Below are positions 1-13,100 of a DNA stretch of 64,000 nucleotides, piece after piece. Source of the stretch: Sipunculus nudus. Taxonomy: Eukaryota; Annelida; Sipuncula; Golfingiida; Sipunculidae. Made by a program: the position numbers and the translations under genes. Below the pieces are notes generated by a model. That model did no database searches. It was not told the DNA's origin and worked only from the letters and a program-made list of their open reading frames with translations. Position 1 is the stretch's first letter. The number at the start of each line of letters is the position of its first letter. Location of the stretch: the NCBI GenBank assembly GCA_026874595.1, contig CM049307.1, positions 47,653,678 through 47,717,677 on the forward strand, in the 5' to 3' direction.

Positions 1-184
1 TGTCTTGATCTTCTATAAATTAGGGCCCCTGTATGTTGACCAAAATCTAATTTTCTTTGCCACTTGCAACAATTTTCAAAATTGCATGTCATATGAAGAT
101 ATACCATGGCAGGTTCATAAATTAACATATGATGCAAATTTCTTGTTAAATTATATCACTCTTCAGCAAATACAGCATCTACAT

Positions 185-251
<67 letters not shown>

Positions 252-3200
252 GTTAATTATGGAAACAGGAAATAAAATCAACATATATTCAACAGAAAGG
301 GCGACTATCTGCAGGATCACTACCTGCTCAAGTTCCATGATATTAATTATCTCTTCAGATTAAGCTGACACACACAGATGAAGATTTCGAGAAAAACTGA
401 TAAAAACATGCCTTATGGCAGGAAGACTTGAATGGTATGTGAAACAATTTAGAGCATAATTAATTGTTTCTTGAAAAGGAAAATGTAAATTAATGTTAAA
501 TTTGATTTTTACAATTGAAACTGAGAAATTAATCCATCATTTCTAAGAAATTTGAGATGTAAATTAATCAATTTTAATTTTGAAATAATTAGTTAAAAAA
601 TTAATGTACTATAACAGTTAACAATCAAACTTGTCAAGCAATAAACTTATCAACATGGTGGATTGAGGATGGCTGTCACTTGCTATGTTTGCGGTAATAA
701 ATGATCTTTTGTTTTCACTGCTGTCTGTGACTCATCACCAATTTTCCTTTCTCAGCACAAGCTGGGAAGGTGATTGCTCATTTAACGGACCCGGCATAAT
801 TGCGTGAGAGTCTAACACATCAATTAAACCATGAATTGACCTGATGTAACGGTATGTGCTCTACTAGTCTGTAATCCCATAGTGCCGGTGACTTGTCCCC
901 CTCCAAACTCATCTCGAGCTGCTCATAAGATGCTAAAGCAGCATGGAAACACTTAACTGTGGTTAGCTTTATAAAAACTTATGGATTAAAATTTTTGCAA
1001 CTTTAATGTTTTCAGTGTTTAACCAAGGTTCAATTTTCGTGATCTCAAAGTGCAGTGACTGGCTCAATTTGATCAGATTATAAATAATTTTGCCAAGGCA
1101 GTAACCAAACCCGAACATGATAATTTTCAGTGATTTAAATATTTGAGCAAAATCTCTAAATTTTGAATTCCACAGAAACATCAAAGGAGTGGAAATATTG
1201 TTTCATTTTTTGCAGATGATATAAAGTTTATTCTATTGATTAACATATCAATCTCTGATTTACTAAATATATTAATGATCTTTCATTATTCAGAGTATCA
1301 AACTTTTGCCTTTCATTTTTCCACATTATATACATAGATATCATACAAGATACCCCAATATGGCAATAGTGGACATATGTTTAGTACAGGATCATTTCAG
1401 ACAAGGACGTTTTGGACTAGGATGTTTTAGATAGGCTTTTTTAGCAAGGGACACTCAGGGAGGCCATTTGGCCAGGTCAATATTACAGTGCTCCATTAAC
1501 AGGGATTAATAATAGGAAATGATAACATATTAATCAGCTTAGGAAACATAGGTGAGGAGACCAATAAGATACACCTGCTTTGTATATTTGGAATTTTTCA
1601 ATCTATAGTTTTTGAGACAAGCCTGTTGTGTCCCATACACATGATTTATAGACAGACTGACAGATGGAGCTGGTCACTGTATTCAAAATAGCATGTTGTT
1701 GCCATGGGTGGGGGTAATTATGCTTGCACATTAAGGAGGCCTCCCAAAGCCTTGGTTTTTGGTTTGGATGTTATGATATACTTCTGGTGAGGGGAATCAG
1801 TTGAAGTTTCATGATCACTCATAGGTAAAAATTGGTTGACCTCTACTGACGGATAACTGGAAAAATCATTGTTAAGGAATATGAAATTTCTGACTGTATA
1901 TAGACCTTTGCATCCTCTAAACTGATATACAAGCCTCATGGTTTGTTTGCTAATCCATATTCCATATATGTGTGTGTAGTAACCTTGGGTATGAAGTCAT
2001 TAGTAAACACAGACCTTACTAGAGTCTGCACTTACGAATTAAATGAAAATATCCATTTCCTCATCACAAACCTATGTTATGTGTGAAATTTGACCCCAAA
2101 AAATTCTGACAATGCAAGATTGATGATCAGTTAGTTTTGCATCAACCAACCAATCATTGATTATAATTGATCATAGGCCCATCACCATATAAAACACTAC
2201 TCATAATCTCAGAGGCAAAAACATGATGGCTTACAGTACGACAATGTGTGAGAAAACTTTTATACATGGATTCCTTGATCAAGTGACCTCCTCGGTCAGA
2301 ATATAACTTAAAGTGATCTTATGCCATGGGGCACTCAGCACCCAGAATTCTTTCATTTTCACAAGGAACGGTCCATTTTTCAACAGTCCCCTGAATTATC
2401 CTGCACTGTGATTTTCTGATTTAATGACACAGCTGTGAGTCCCAAAAATACCAGTTTCTATATATAACAATACATCAGCTTTTTCGTGTTTCTTAACATA
2501 CATATGGCCTCTACTGTGTTTTTGCATCTTTCCAATATAACCGGTTCATACAGGATGTAAATTAAGACACATTCACTCCATAAAGGGCTTGTATAATGCA
2601 TGGAAAACCAGCCTACGCAAGAGAAAATTCTCTCCTCTGAGTCTGTGTGAGGTATTGCCAGAATGAGCCAGTCCATTCAGAGTAGATATCATGGGGGTGA
2701 CAGCACGGCTCAGATGTACCTTTCCAAATGCTCTGACAGTGTAACTATCCCACAGAATACAGGTTCCTACTGGTAAAAAGTAGGGCAAGGTATCAGTCTA
2801 CACTGCATCTGGTGAACCATGTAACACTCGCTGATGAACGCCAACTGATGACGCTACTTTGCTGTTAAAACAGTTGCTGCTGTAAATATTTACTGGGTGA
2901 TACAAGTGAGGCCTATGTGTCTTCCAACTGATATCAAAGTTGCGCCCACACAATAACGGATATAAAATTACCACCACATGACAATACTCTATTACAATAG
3001 TCACAACTTAGAAGTGATGCAGGTCTTAAAATTAACACAGATCCGCCTTTCTACATGTGGGATCCAGGACCACCCTTGCCCCTACAGAGAATCAAATTTA
3101 TGTAATGATTATAAAACAGGCAAGGATAACATAAAATTAAATTTTAATTGAGAATGAAAATTTCAGGTTTGAAAAAACTTAATTTAATTTTGGTTTATGA

Positions 3201-3399
3201 CTGGGGGACTTGTGAATCAAGCATACTGTGCAATCACTGGGATCATATGTTGAAAAGCGTATTTTGAGATCTGTGCTGATTGCACTGTAATATATCTTTA
3301 TGCTAGCATTTTGGAGTGAACCAAATCAGAACTGGTCTATATGAGTTACACTCATAAAGTTGGGTTATTTGGTTATCTCTTGCTACTAAATATATTTAA
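1..3399. other. No gene recognised; (TA)n at 188-250
   Basis: AT-rich, single-copy-looking sequence. A 63-bp TA microsatellite is at 188-250. A possible remnant of the TTCGCGAGG MITE family lies near 1000-1050. No ORF looks like an exon. Confidence 0.5.
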
Positions 3400-4490
3400 G
3401 TAACTAGGGACCCATGGGTCATGATGCTCAGCTGAATTTGTCTGTAAGGATATTTTTAATGAGCTTTTTTCAAAATGTAGGTCCTTTGACCTTGACCCTT
3501 GACCTTGTCACCTAAAAATCTGAGAATTTACTATCCTTGAACTTACACCATACTAATTTTCATAATAATCTGTCCACTCATTCTTGATTTAACAAGAACA
3601 CTGACAGGTCAGAGAGGGTCCCGCATAAAGACCACAGACCAAGTAATGCTTGAAAACTTTAATAATAAAGGACCTGATTACATGCAGAGACAGAGGGAAC
3701 TAGCTCAAAACTGAACAAAGATGTTAACCTCTGAATCAGTGCTAGCTGGTCAGCATTATAAAGCTGTGTTTTCATTCATCCGTAAATCTCGTACGTCTCG
3801 TACGCAAAAAATCGGATCCCTCTTTTTAAGATGAACTTTTCCATATGTACGTTTTAATGTGCTCCGCAAAAGTATCCGCAAAAACGGACAGCATCGAAAC
3901 GGATCGGTGAGCGATTCATCCGTTTTGCGGATGGCAAAAATGCCTACATTTCCCAAAAGTGCCCCGGCGCCAGGTGTGATGAGACATATTGACCTTCTTC
4001 CTGCCTGTCGTCTTTCCTGTTTCAAAAGAGGCACGTGAAAGGTTATCCACAAGAAAAACGTACGTACTTATGGAAACAGTTTTTGTGGACTGCGCGCTAT
4101 GAAACGTACGTACGTCTTTTGCGGATACGTTTTTTGCGGATACATAGAAACACAGCTTAAATCAGCAGGATAGAACTTGACCTTTGATCTTGTGATGTAA
4201 AAATCAATACTATTCTTCCCCTATTGTTAGGAGATCAATAAGTGAAAGATGGAAGGTTTGTGATGAAAACTTTGCTTAAAATGCATCCACACTGACCTTT
4301 GACATTGTGACCCCACGACCAATAGGATTCTTTCCCTATTTGCAGGTCAGCTATATGTGCAAGAAAGAAGGTTTGGAATTAAAATTTGGCTTAAAATGCA
4401 TCAACACAGACAACAATACTTTGCAAACAGATGGACAACTAGACGAACAACAGACAAAGCGCCATGCCTTTAGCTCATTTTCTTTTTTTC
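3400..4490 (+). repeat. Older head-type repeat interrupted by the 3762-4157 MITE
   Basis: Begins TAACTAGGGACCCATGGGTC then ATGATGCTCAGCTG, contains 'cctttgaccttgac' words and two units of about 150 bp after the MITE ('tttgcttaaaatgcatccac' and 'tttggcttaaaatgcatcaa'), and ends near 'agctcatttt'. Confidence 0.6.
3762..4157. mobile_element. Harbinger-like MITE, 396 bp, TAA duplication, inserted in an older repeat
   Basis: Ends AGCTGTGTTTTCATTCATCC and GGATACATAGAAACACAGCT form a 20-26 bp inverted repeat with a few mismatches. TAA at 3759-3761 and 4158-4160 is the target duplication. Retained CpG sites (many CGTACG and CCGCAAAA words) suggest a young insertion. The 98-codon minus-strand ORF inside shows no domain and is probably chance. 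Confidence 0.8.
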
Positions 4491-4924
4491 ACTCAACTAA
4501 TTTGCATATTGCCATGTCATATTGTGTATTGGTTTGTCTTCTGAGTTGCCTGGCGACACACAACCCTATAAAACACACACGTTCAGTATAAATGCCCTTT
4601 TATAAAGATCAGTCTGCCAAATAAAAATTCTGTCTGTCAGCTATTCACAGTTTTCCCATATCCTGTTATGATGAGTTCATCTATAGTCCCTCCACTGGAT
4701 TACTTCACCACAGTGAGTGAGCAGAGTTATCTGTTTCTGGCAGAACAGCAAACCTCTAGTCAGATGGCTCTGACCTTTCAGATGTGAGTAACACTCCAAA
4801 TATTATGCAACTCCTGGGATATTACATTGTCACTGTACAGTCAGACATGTATAACACATTTATCATTGTACATGATACATTGTCCTTGATCAACAGGTCA
4901 CTCACCCTCTGTACCACAGTCTTA

Positions 4925-5234
4925 GGCCAAAAAAATAAAAGGGTATGGTTCTCAGGCACTTCTTTTTCAGAAATCAACGCGGGCGGGCGGTATTTTATTT
5001 TTGACCTTTTTTTGTATGTTTCGATAAAAATGTTTTTTGATCTTGGAAAAGCAAGAAAATGACAGGTTTCTTCTTGCTAAACAGGTAAAGGCACTACATA
5101 ATAAAAGAAATCTTATAAAAATTGTATTGTTTTATCTTCTTGAAAGATGAAAATCAAAATAAAAATGTTTGATGCAGGGGGTTAAAATTGATGCGGGTGG
5201 TGCCTGAGAACCATACCTTTTATTTTTTTTGGCC
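4925..5234. mobile_element. Harbinger-like MITE, 310 bp, TTA duplication
   Basis: The left end GGCCAAAAAAATAAAAGGGT then ATGGTTCTCAGGCA is mirrored at the right by TGCCTGAGAACCAT then ACCTTTTATTTTTTTTGGCC, inverted repeats of about 34 bp. TTA at 4922-4924 and 5235-5237 is a 3-bp duplication, as in PIF/Harbinger elements (TWA). No coding sequence. Confidence 0.85.
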
Positions 5235-5954
5235 TTATGCCTGTACAGAAAAAGAATATGTACAATATGTACAGATACTGATACATTCACTGGGAAACCT
5301 CCTACTAGTACAGCCACCTCTGTATTACAGTCTCTCCAGCTAGATTCAGACATTCATAAGTTCACCATTATCTATATAAAGGCATCTCTTTATTACAAAC
5401 AGTCAATATTTCAGCATTTTAATAACTAATATCATAAAAACAACATACACAGCCTGAAAATTGATAGATAGCCAATAATTTCCAGACACATTTTATATAC
5501 TGTAGTTTGGTTTAACCAGTATGAAATCACTCAATTGTTATGTGAATACACAAACCTTTTTATATAAGTTTTTACACTTCAACGAGACCTTATATGTTGT
5601 GTGAGAGGAATATTAGAAGCTCTCCAAAACAGGCTCGAAACTGTTTTGAAATCATCATCTGAAAAGGATGTTAAAGAGCTGGGTATATACACACTGATAT
5701 TGTGATAACACCAGCAGTTTACCCATAATTTAAACATGTGAATGGGGTACCTCAAAATATGTCTTCAGTAGTAATTATGGTAAACCACTATTGCATCTCA
5801 GTGCCACCTTGTGTTCATTTAGTGAAACACATGACATTTTAAGTAAGGCATTAAAACTGGACAATTCCCATGTACCAGTATATTCTTATACATTTGACTG
5901 GATTTATGAGAATACATAAAGTTTCACTGCGTTGAGCTAAAAACGATTAAACCT

Positions 5955-6370
5955 AATGTTTAATAAAAACTAGATGTGTCGGAACAACACGAATACCCCC
6001 ACGTGGAGCAAATCAGAAATATTTGTTAAATTTTGTAAAAATTTTTAAGTTCAGGAGGTGTCGTATGGTCAAAAGTAGGTCAACAAGGGCAAAATGCAAA
6101 CTCGATCTGTATCGGGTAATTATCAAGCAACACACCAAAAATCAGGCAGTATCTGCAGGCATTGTGAAAAAAAGTCCATACATGTGCATTTTTCATAAAA
6201 ATTTCTGTCTTTCATGAAAATTTCTATGTTCAGGATCTGTCATATGGTCAAAAATAGGTCAACTGTGACGAAACGTGACCTTGATCTGTAAGTGGTCATT
6301 ATGCGCTCACAGACCAAACATTAGGCCAGTATCTGTTAGCATTGCATTGGGAAACTAGAATATTAGCAAA
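5955..6370 (+). repeat. Dispersed repeat with two units of about 190 bp
   Basis: Begins 'aactagatgtgtcggaacaac' and contains two related units around 'tatggtcaaaagtaggtcaac' (6064) and 'tatggtcaaaaataggtcaac' (6243), each followed by 'ctcgatctgtat/cttgatctgtaa'. No ORF. Confidence 0.6.
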
Positions 6371-6619
6371 GCTGATAATCAGTTATGAATTTAAACTGGA
6401 GAGGTATGTACCATGTTTCATAACAATCAACAATATGCTTTCTGAGAAATAAGCTCCTAAGTTTTTTTCTATACTAGGCTCTGTGACCTTGAAAAGTAGG
6501 TCAAGATCACCCATCTTTGAACTTGACCAAGATTTTGTAAATATCATGCAATAGCACTGAAGAAATGAAGTTCCTGTGTTGAATACCTTTGGAGATATCC
6601 TGCACAAAAGGCCAAAACT

Positions 6620-7165
6620 GAAAATTGTGGTGGCCATACTGGAATTCCAACAGGTCTGTAATTTAATAGGTGTGGAGCCCTCATAGGTACCAATCATCCC
6701 TGTGAATTTGGGAAAGCTGCAGGAGGTTGTTGTTGAGTTATTGCACACAAAAGAAAATCAGCGATTGGGCTGTGGTGGCCATACTGGAATTCCAACAGGT
6801 CTGTAATTTAATAGGTGTGGAGCCCTCATTGGTACCAATCACCCTGTGAATTCAGGAAAGCTGCAATAGGTTATTGTTGAGTTATTGCGTGCGAAAGAAA
6901 ATCAGCAATTGGGCTGTTGTGGCCATATTTGAATTCTGACAAAAGGCCAAAATTGAAATTGTGGTGGCCATACTGGAATTCCAACAGGTCTGTAATTTAA
7001 TAGGTCTGGAGCCCTCATAGGTACCAATCATCCCTGTGAATCTGGGAAAGCTGCAGTATGTTGTTGTTGAGTTATGGAGTGCGAAAGAAAGTGTCACTGA
7101 CGGAAGGACGGAAATATGGAAGGACGGATGGATGGAAGGACGGACTGACACGGTGAACACTATAG
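6620..7165 (+). repeat. Pearl-like tandem core followed by ACGG microsatellite
   Basis: Three units of about 145-190 bp share GTGGTGGCCATACTGGAATT and 'gtaccaatcatccctgtgaat' (starts near 6628, 6770 and 6960). A microsatellite of ACGG and ATGG words (7097-7146) then 'cactatagggca' follows. This is the layout described for pearl elements of bivalves. Confidence 0.7.
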
Positions 7166-7188
7166 GGCACAATGAAAAAGAATTATTT

Positions 7189-7562
7189 AACAAGTGACCC
7201 ATGAGTCATGACGCTCAGCCGACTGAAATGTTGACAATATGTCCTTGCACAGGCAACTAATTAAGATAATGTTGGTGGCATCCTTTTTCATGTTAAGTTC
7301 ATCAAGACCCATTAGCACAACATTTTTTATGACATTCCAACCAGCCTTTCTCGAGGAATCAGGCAATTTGTGTGTAATTTGCATTATTTCTGGGGTGCTC
7401 AAACATACCCCAAAACCCTGAGAATATAGGTCACAGTGACCGAAGTTCAAATTCTGGGGAGAACTTTTGAGGAACTCTCAGGATATCAAGTTAGAAGATT
7501 CTGGGCCCCATGGTTATGATTTGTGCCCTACTTTGGTATCAAATTTTCAACTAGAAAATGGG
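7189..7562 (+). repeat. Repeat head and proximal part
   Basis: Starts TTAACAAGTGACCCATGAGT then CATGACGCTCAGCC, the shared head of the dispersed family. With the hairpin tail at 10148-10176 it may delimit a composite element of about 2.99 kb in which the palindrome-bearing repeat is nested. Confidence 0.55.
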
Positions 7563-9008
7563 TAGTCGACAAGCCACTACATGTATCCACCGAAATCAGA
7601 GTAGGACAGGTAAAGTGAGGCACGGATTGAGTGGCAAGAGGAAATAGAGTTAGATGTGTTACATATTAGCATGGATGTCTGCCATGTAAACATGACTGCA
7701 GGTAGTGCCACCTGTTATTTGAACCAGAAACTATCCAAGATGTAAACACATGCAAAATTTTAGGTGGAAAAGTCAAACCACTGCCGAGATAAGAATGATT
7801 TATCCTACAACAGACAATCAGATGGATGCTGTGCAAAAAATGGTTGCAGGTGACGCCACCAGTTCTGTGTATGATAAAGAGCTATGTGAGATCCAAACAC
7901 ATGCAAACTTCAGGAAGATACGTCAAACCAGTACAGAGATATAAGCATGGATATCTGCAGCATAAACGTGTTTGTAAGTGGCGCCACCTGTCATAAAATC
8001 AAGAAAGCTATCCAGGATGTATACACATGCCAAATTTCAGGTATATAAGTCAAACCACTGCCGAGATATGAGTGATTTAAAACCAAGTCAAACTAACAGA
8101 TGAATGCTGTGCTAATATTATTGCAGGTGGCGCTACCAGTTTCTTGTATGATAAAGATCTATGTGAGATTTAAACACATGCAAATTTTCAGTAAGATATG
8201 CCAACCAGTTTGGAGATATAAGAATGGTATCTGCAGCGTGAACGTGAATGTAGGTGGAGCCACCTGTCATAAAATCAAGAAAGCTATCCAGGATGTATAC
8301 GCATGCCAAATTTCAGGTGAATAAGTAAAACCACTGCCGAGATATAAATGATTTTACCCCAAAGCAAACAAATAGATGGAGGCTGCGCAAAATGGTTGCA
8401 GGTGGCGCCACCAGTTTCTTGTATGATAAAGAGCTATGTGAGAGCTAAACACATGCAAATTTTCAGGAAGATATGTCAAACCAGTCTGGAGATACAAGCA
8501 TGGATGTCTGCAGGGTGAATGTGAATGTAGGTGGCACCACCTGTCATAAAATCAAGAAAGCTATCCAGGATATAAACGCATGCCATATGTCAGGTGAATT
8601 AGTCAAACCACTGCAGAGAAATAAGTGATTTTAACCCAAGGCAGACAAACAGATGGACGCTGTGCAAATATGGTTGCAGGTGGCGCCACCATTTTTGTTG
8701 ATGTTATAAAGCTATTAAAGGGCAACATTTTTACAAAATTTCTTTCCTGATTGGTCAAACGAGTCCGAAGTTATGTTGGTTAATGTGCCAAACAGACGCA
8801 CAGATGGATGCACTGGAGAGAGGAATGGTCAGAGGTCAATGCCAAATGGTTTGGCACCAGTTCACGTGACCCGATAATTGGTTTAAGTTTGGGAAAAATC
8901 GGTCCAGTAGTCTCAGAGGAGTTCGCCAGAAACGAATATGGCGGCGGCGGCAGCTGAACCTGGTCAAAAACATAGTATCATCAAACTTTGTTTTGGCAGA
9001 TACAATTA
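7563..9008 (+). mobile_element. Palindrome-bearing repeat, copy 1
   Basis: From GGGTAGTCGACAAGCC to 'gttttggcagatacaattat'. It holds eight GGTGGCGCCACC-type palindromes near 7702, 7848, 7976, 8125, 8251, 8399, 8527 and 8678. Spacing alternates about 147 and 127 bp, because two different sub-units ('aaacacatgcaaattttcag' and 'cataaaatcaagaaagctatcc') form one higher-order unit of about 275 bp. It ends with a GGC run (8938-8950). No coding potential. Confidence 0.75.
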
Positions 9009-10178
9009 TTCTGAGGGGGGCTTATAAGCCCCATAGCTCAGAAAATATGGGCAACAGCTGCAGCAGGTTTCCTGAAGACTGATTGCCTGACTGGGTCAGC
9101 CCGTACTGCGCATGCTCATGGGAAGAATGTATTTCACCTTTCCAAGGAGACTCTTCAAAGACCTCCCTGGATTTAAAGTTAAAAAGATTTCAGGTCCAAT
9201 GGTTATGACTAGAGCCCTGCTTGATATCAAATTTTTAATCATGCTGGGCGGTGCATATAAGCCCCATAGCTCAGAGAATATGGGTAACAAAGATGTAATT
9301 TCAAGTTTCCAAGTATTTTTTTTCACAGACCTCCCTGGATGTCAAGTAATGAAGTTAGAAGATTCTAGGACCAATGGTTACAATTTATTGCTTGTTAACG
9401 GACAACCTCATCTTTGAAGGTCTCAAAAAAAGAGAAAATAAAAAATAGTAAAAAATCGAAAAATTACAGGTGGTGCCACCAGTTTGCAAGAACTGATGAA
9501 ACACTCCATGAGGAATATGCATGCAAAGAATCGGGGTGATCACTGCATTAGTGTTTCAGATACTGGAGCTTTTATATCAACTTTTTAGTTATTCTGGGAG
9601 GTACTTCTAAGCCCCATAGCTCAGAGGATATGGGTAACAGAGACCTGATTTCAGGTTTCCATGGAGATTTTTTATGGACCTCCTGGGATGTCAAGAAAAA
9701 AGATTCCAGGTCAAATAGTTATGATTTGTGCCCTGTTAACAGATGACCACATCTTTAAAGGTCTCAAAAACAGAGAAAAAAAAAATAGTAAAAAATCGAA
9801 AAAATACAGGTGGTGCCACCAGTCTGCAGAAACTGATGAAACATTCCATGATCAATATCCATGCAAAGAATCATGGTGATTAATGCATTAGTTGTTCAGA
9901 TTTTTGAGCTTTTATATCAAATTTTCAATTATTTGGGGGGGGGGGGGTACTTTGGAGCCCCATTATAGCTTGAAGAATATGGGTAACAGAGACCTAATTC
10001 AAGGTTTCCAATTAGATTTTCATGGACCTCTCTGGATGTTAAGTTAGAAGATTCCAGGTCCAGTGGTTATGTTATGTGCCCTGCTAATGGACAGATGGCC
10101 AGATGGCGGGACAGCAGGACGGACGATGGACAAAGAGTGATCGCTATAGCTCAGATGACTTACAGTCAGCTGTGCTAA
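9009..10178 (+). repeat. Tandem units of about 350 bp ending in a hairpin tail
   Basis: Units share 'gccccatagctcagaggatatgggtaacagagacc' and, later, GGTGGTGCCACCAG. The first word recurs near 9030, 9256, 9609 and 9957. The last unit leads into 'ggacggacgatggac' and the tail AGCTCAGATGACTTACAGTC...GCT (10148-10176), then AAAA, the same terminus as at 31094-31122. A G13 run is at 9935-9947. Confidence 0.75.
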
Positions 10179-10180
10179 AA

Positions 10181-13100
10181 ATATGAGAAATCTGTTTACA
10201 TTTAACAACATATCACTATCAGACCCACTTATGGTGGTCAAGTCACTGGTCAAATGCAAACACAGTCTCAACTGACAGCTGCTGATTGGATGTTGTCATG
10301 TTACAAACACTTAAAAAAGATAACCAGCAAAAACAAAGATAGCTACTCATGCAGGGACACATCATATCTGGCAGATCATTGTGAAGAACCTAAAAAGTTG
10401 TGAAACATAAACTGGGAATTTGTTGTAAAATCCTTAATTGCCATATTAGGTCGTCACTTCCATGTGTAGTTTTTTTTAGAAAATTACTGAATATTATAAA
10501 CTTTTAAGAAACATCTACAAAAAATAGGTGGCCAGTAGGTGGAGAAAAAGAATATAGGAAAAATAAACCTATCAAGGTTCGATAAGAATATGGGGATGTG
10601 AAACGAAAGCACTTTATGTGCAATGTCCAGGAGAGAATCTGTCTGAAGAAAGTTCAGTGGCAAGGGGACATGTATCAAGCAGAGTTCAGAGTCTGGGTAT
10701 GAGACACACAGTGCTGAATAAAAGCATAAAATTAACTATTCCAAAACCCACCAAAATGTCATGTAACAAACTGCTGAGTGTTAATTAATTCTGTTATCTG
10801 TGAAACTGAAAGGCCAACACATCACTTGTGTTGTCCCAAATATGTCCCCATCTGCATCTGACTATGGCATAACATCTAGGCAAAACCAGAGACAAATGGG
10901 GGAATGGAAATGATCATAAATACACTGGGACATTTTGTAACCTCTTCAAATATATTTAAAATCAGAACGACACTGGGACACATTAGGGTGACATCAGGAG
11001 AAATCTGGGTGACATCCTAACAAATCAGGGTGACATGGGGAGATATTGGTGTGATATCAGGACACATATGGGTGACATAAGCAATGTGTGAGCCATCCAT
11101 AACTTTTTAAATAGATCTTTAAAGAGGCTATTAAATGGTCACCATGACAATAAAGCTTGCATCCAAAATCATGAATAACAACCTGCTGTTACCAAGTGCA
11201 AAAGCAACAACAAAACAGATCATCTCAGAGTGTCAGACAGTACAACAAAATCAATGGATCTAACCCTGGAAATTCATATATATATATGTATAAACAAAGA
11301 TAAACAAGTACTTGCAGACCATCAGAAAGATTCATGACTTTATCAGGTTGGTCCCTAACAGTCACACGTGCTAAAAACATCAATTAACACTTCTCTACCT
11401 CAAACCCATCTCTTAAGTTACTTCAATTAATCTTCGTAAGTTATCGCAGCGACAGCACAAAGTAGCCTAGTGACCGATGACCTTATTAATTATTCGTGGA
11501 TTTTGCCGATAATGGAACTTAGCAGAGATATAATGGTGGTAAGTAGTTATGGTGAGTTTGGTGAAAACCCATCAAAGCCCCAGGTAGTTATCACGGTGAT
11601 ACTAAAAGTTAACGGACAGACATACGAACGGATGGGTGGAAATACCATAATACTCCCATCATATGACAGGCGTATAAAGAGAGTTTGGATACAGATTTTA
11701 TCATTTACACTGGGGAGATCAAGTGGGCTTTTTCCAAATACAATGTGTTACAGGTAAGTGGTTTAAAGGGCAACGTAAGTGATCATAATACAATTAAAGC
11801 TATAAAGGCAAAGGAAGAATTGTTTGCTCTAATCAAATGATATCAGCAGAATCACTTTCACACTAATTTGAGGTTGGATGTACAGTAACTAAGTGAACAC
11901 TTAGAGTTAATCTTAACCATATATGGCTGTTTTATAACCATATATACTGTTTTATTTGCAATCAGTTTCCTGCAGATAAGATAACAACTGTATTACGTGT
12001 TGGTATGTTGTCACCTTGTACTCCTGGGGTAGGACACAAGGAGTAAATCAAGTGTTATCTTAAGTAAGCTGAGGGCTTCACCATGAGACATGATTAAGTT
12101 GGAACGTGACAGAACGTGTCCTATGTATTAAAATCCTGTCATCATATGGCCATTTCCTTAGTAAAAACAAACATTCAGGATTGGTTATACCAGTAGATAC
12201 AAAATAACATAAAACTGAAGTGTCTATGTCATACAATAAGTGACCAATGGGTCATGATGCTCAGCAAGAAAGTCACTGTAGAACATCAAATATCCCTTTG
12301 TATCACATGCATGAGAACAGATACCATGGCACCTGAAGCATCAGCTGGCACAACAAGCATTATTAATATTATGTTTTCTACAGCAGAAAACCTAACGGCA
12401 AAGGTTTCCCTATGCCATATCTGCTGGCTAATTTAGCCAACTAAAATATCAAATTTGCTGGCTGTATAGCTTTCTGCTGGTCAGGAGTAATGTCTTATTT
12501 AGATCCCAATGTATCACATACTGCTCAATGTATTTTGCCTAATGTTAAATGTACCATACTTCTGAGCAAAACAAAGTAAAATTCACAGGAGCACAACAGT
12601 TAGAACTGAATCCAACTCTGTTCGTACTCCATTTATTTTGCTGAATTTTAAAAAAAATGTATTATTCATACATGATTTTAGGCACTAGACATCAGCAATA
12701 TACCCATTAAAACATGTAAACACTGAAAACAAATTCTCCCCACCCTATATATTCCTTAGTAATGGGTCCTTATGCACTGGTTATATTCTACACTTGTTCA
12801 ATATCTCCCTAGTTTTAACCACTACTTTGTTTTGCAGAGTTGGCTGGGTTCCAGCACCAGGCATTGGCACAGGGCCAAAAACTGTGATCAAACCAGTGAC
12901 AACAGACATCATACTGTGCATCCAACTCATAGTGCTAAACTTGTGATATCTCATGCACATTTTTACTATGGTAATATCCCATCATGAGGTAATAGGTATA
13001 TTGAGATTTCTGTATTCATCAATACATACATAAGGTATTCTGTTTTATTATTCATCTCATGCCTAAACAGAGACAGGTTAACAGTGATCTATAAAATGTT

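Noticed and set aside
3756-4052. 98-codon minus-strand ORF near 3.9 kb
   Set aside because: Lies almost entirely in a MITE with inverted termini and shows no transposase motif.
7702-8690. CRISPR-like array (regularly spaced palindromic repeats)
   Set aside because: The repeats are 12-bp palindromes between similar, not unique, spacers in an animal repeat; the context is eukaryotic.
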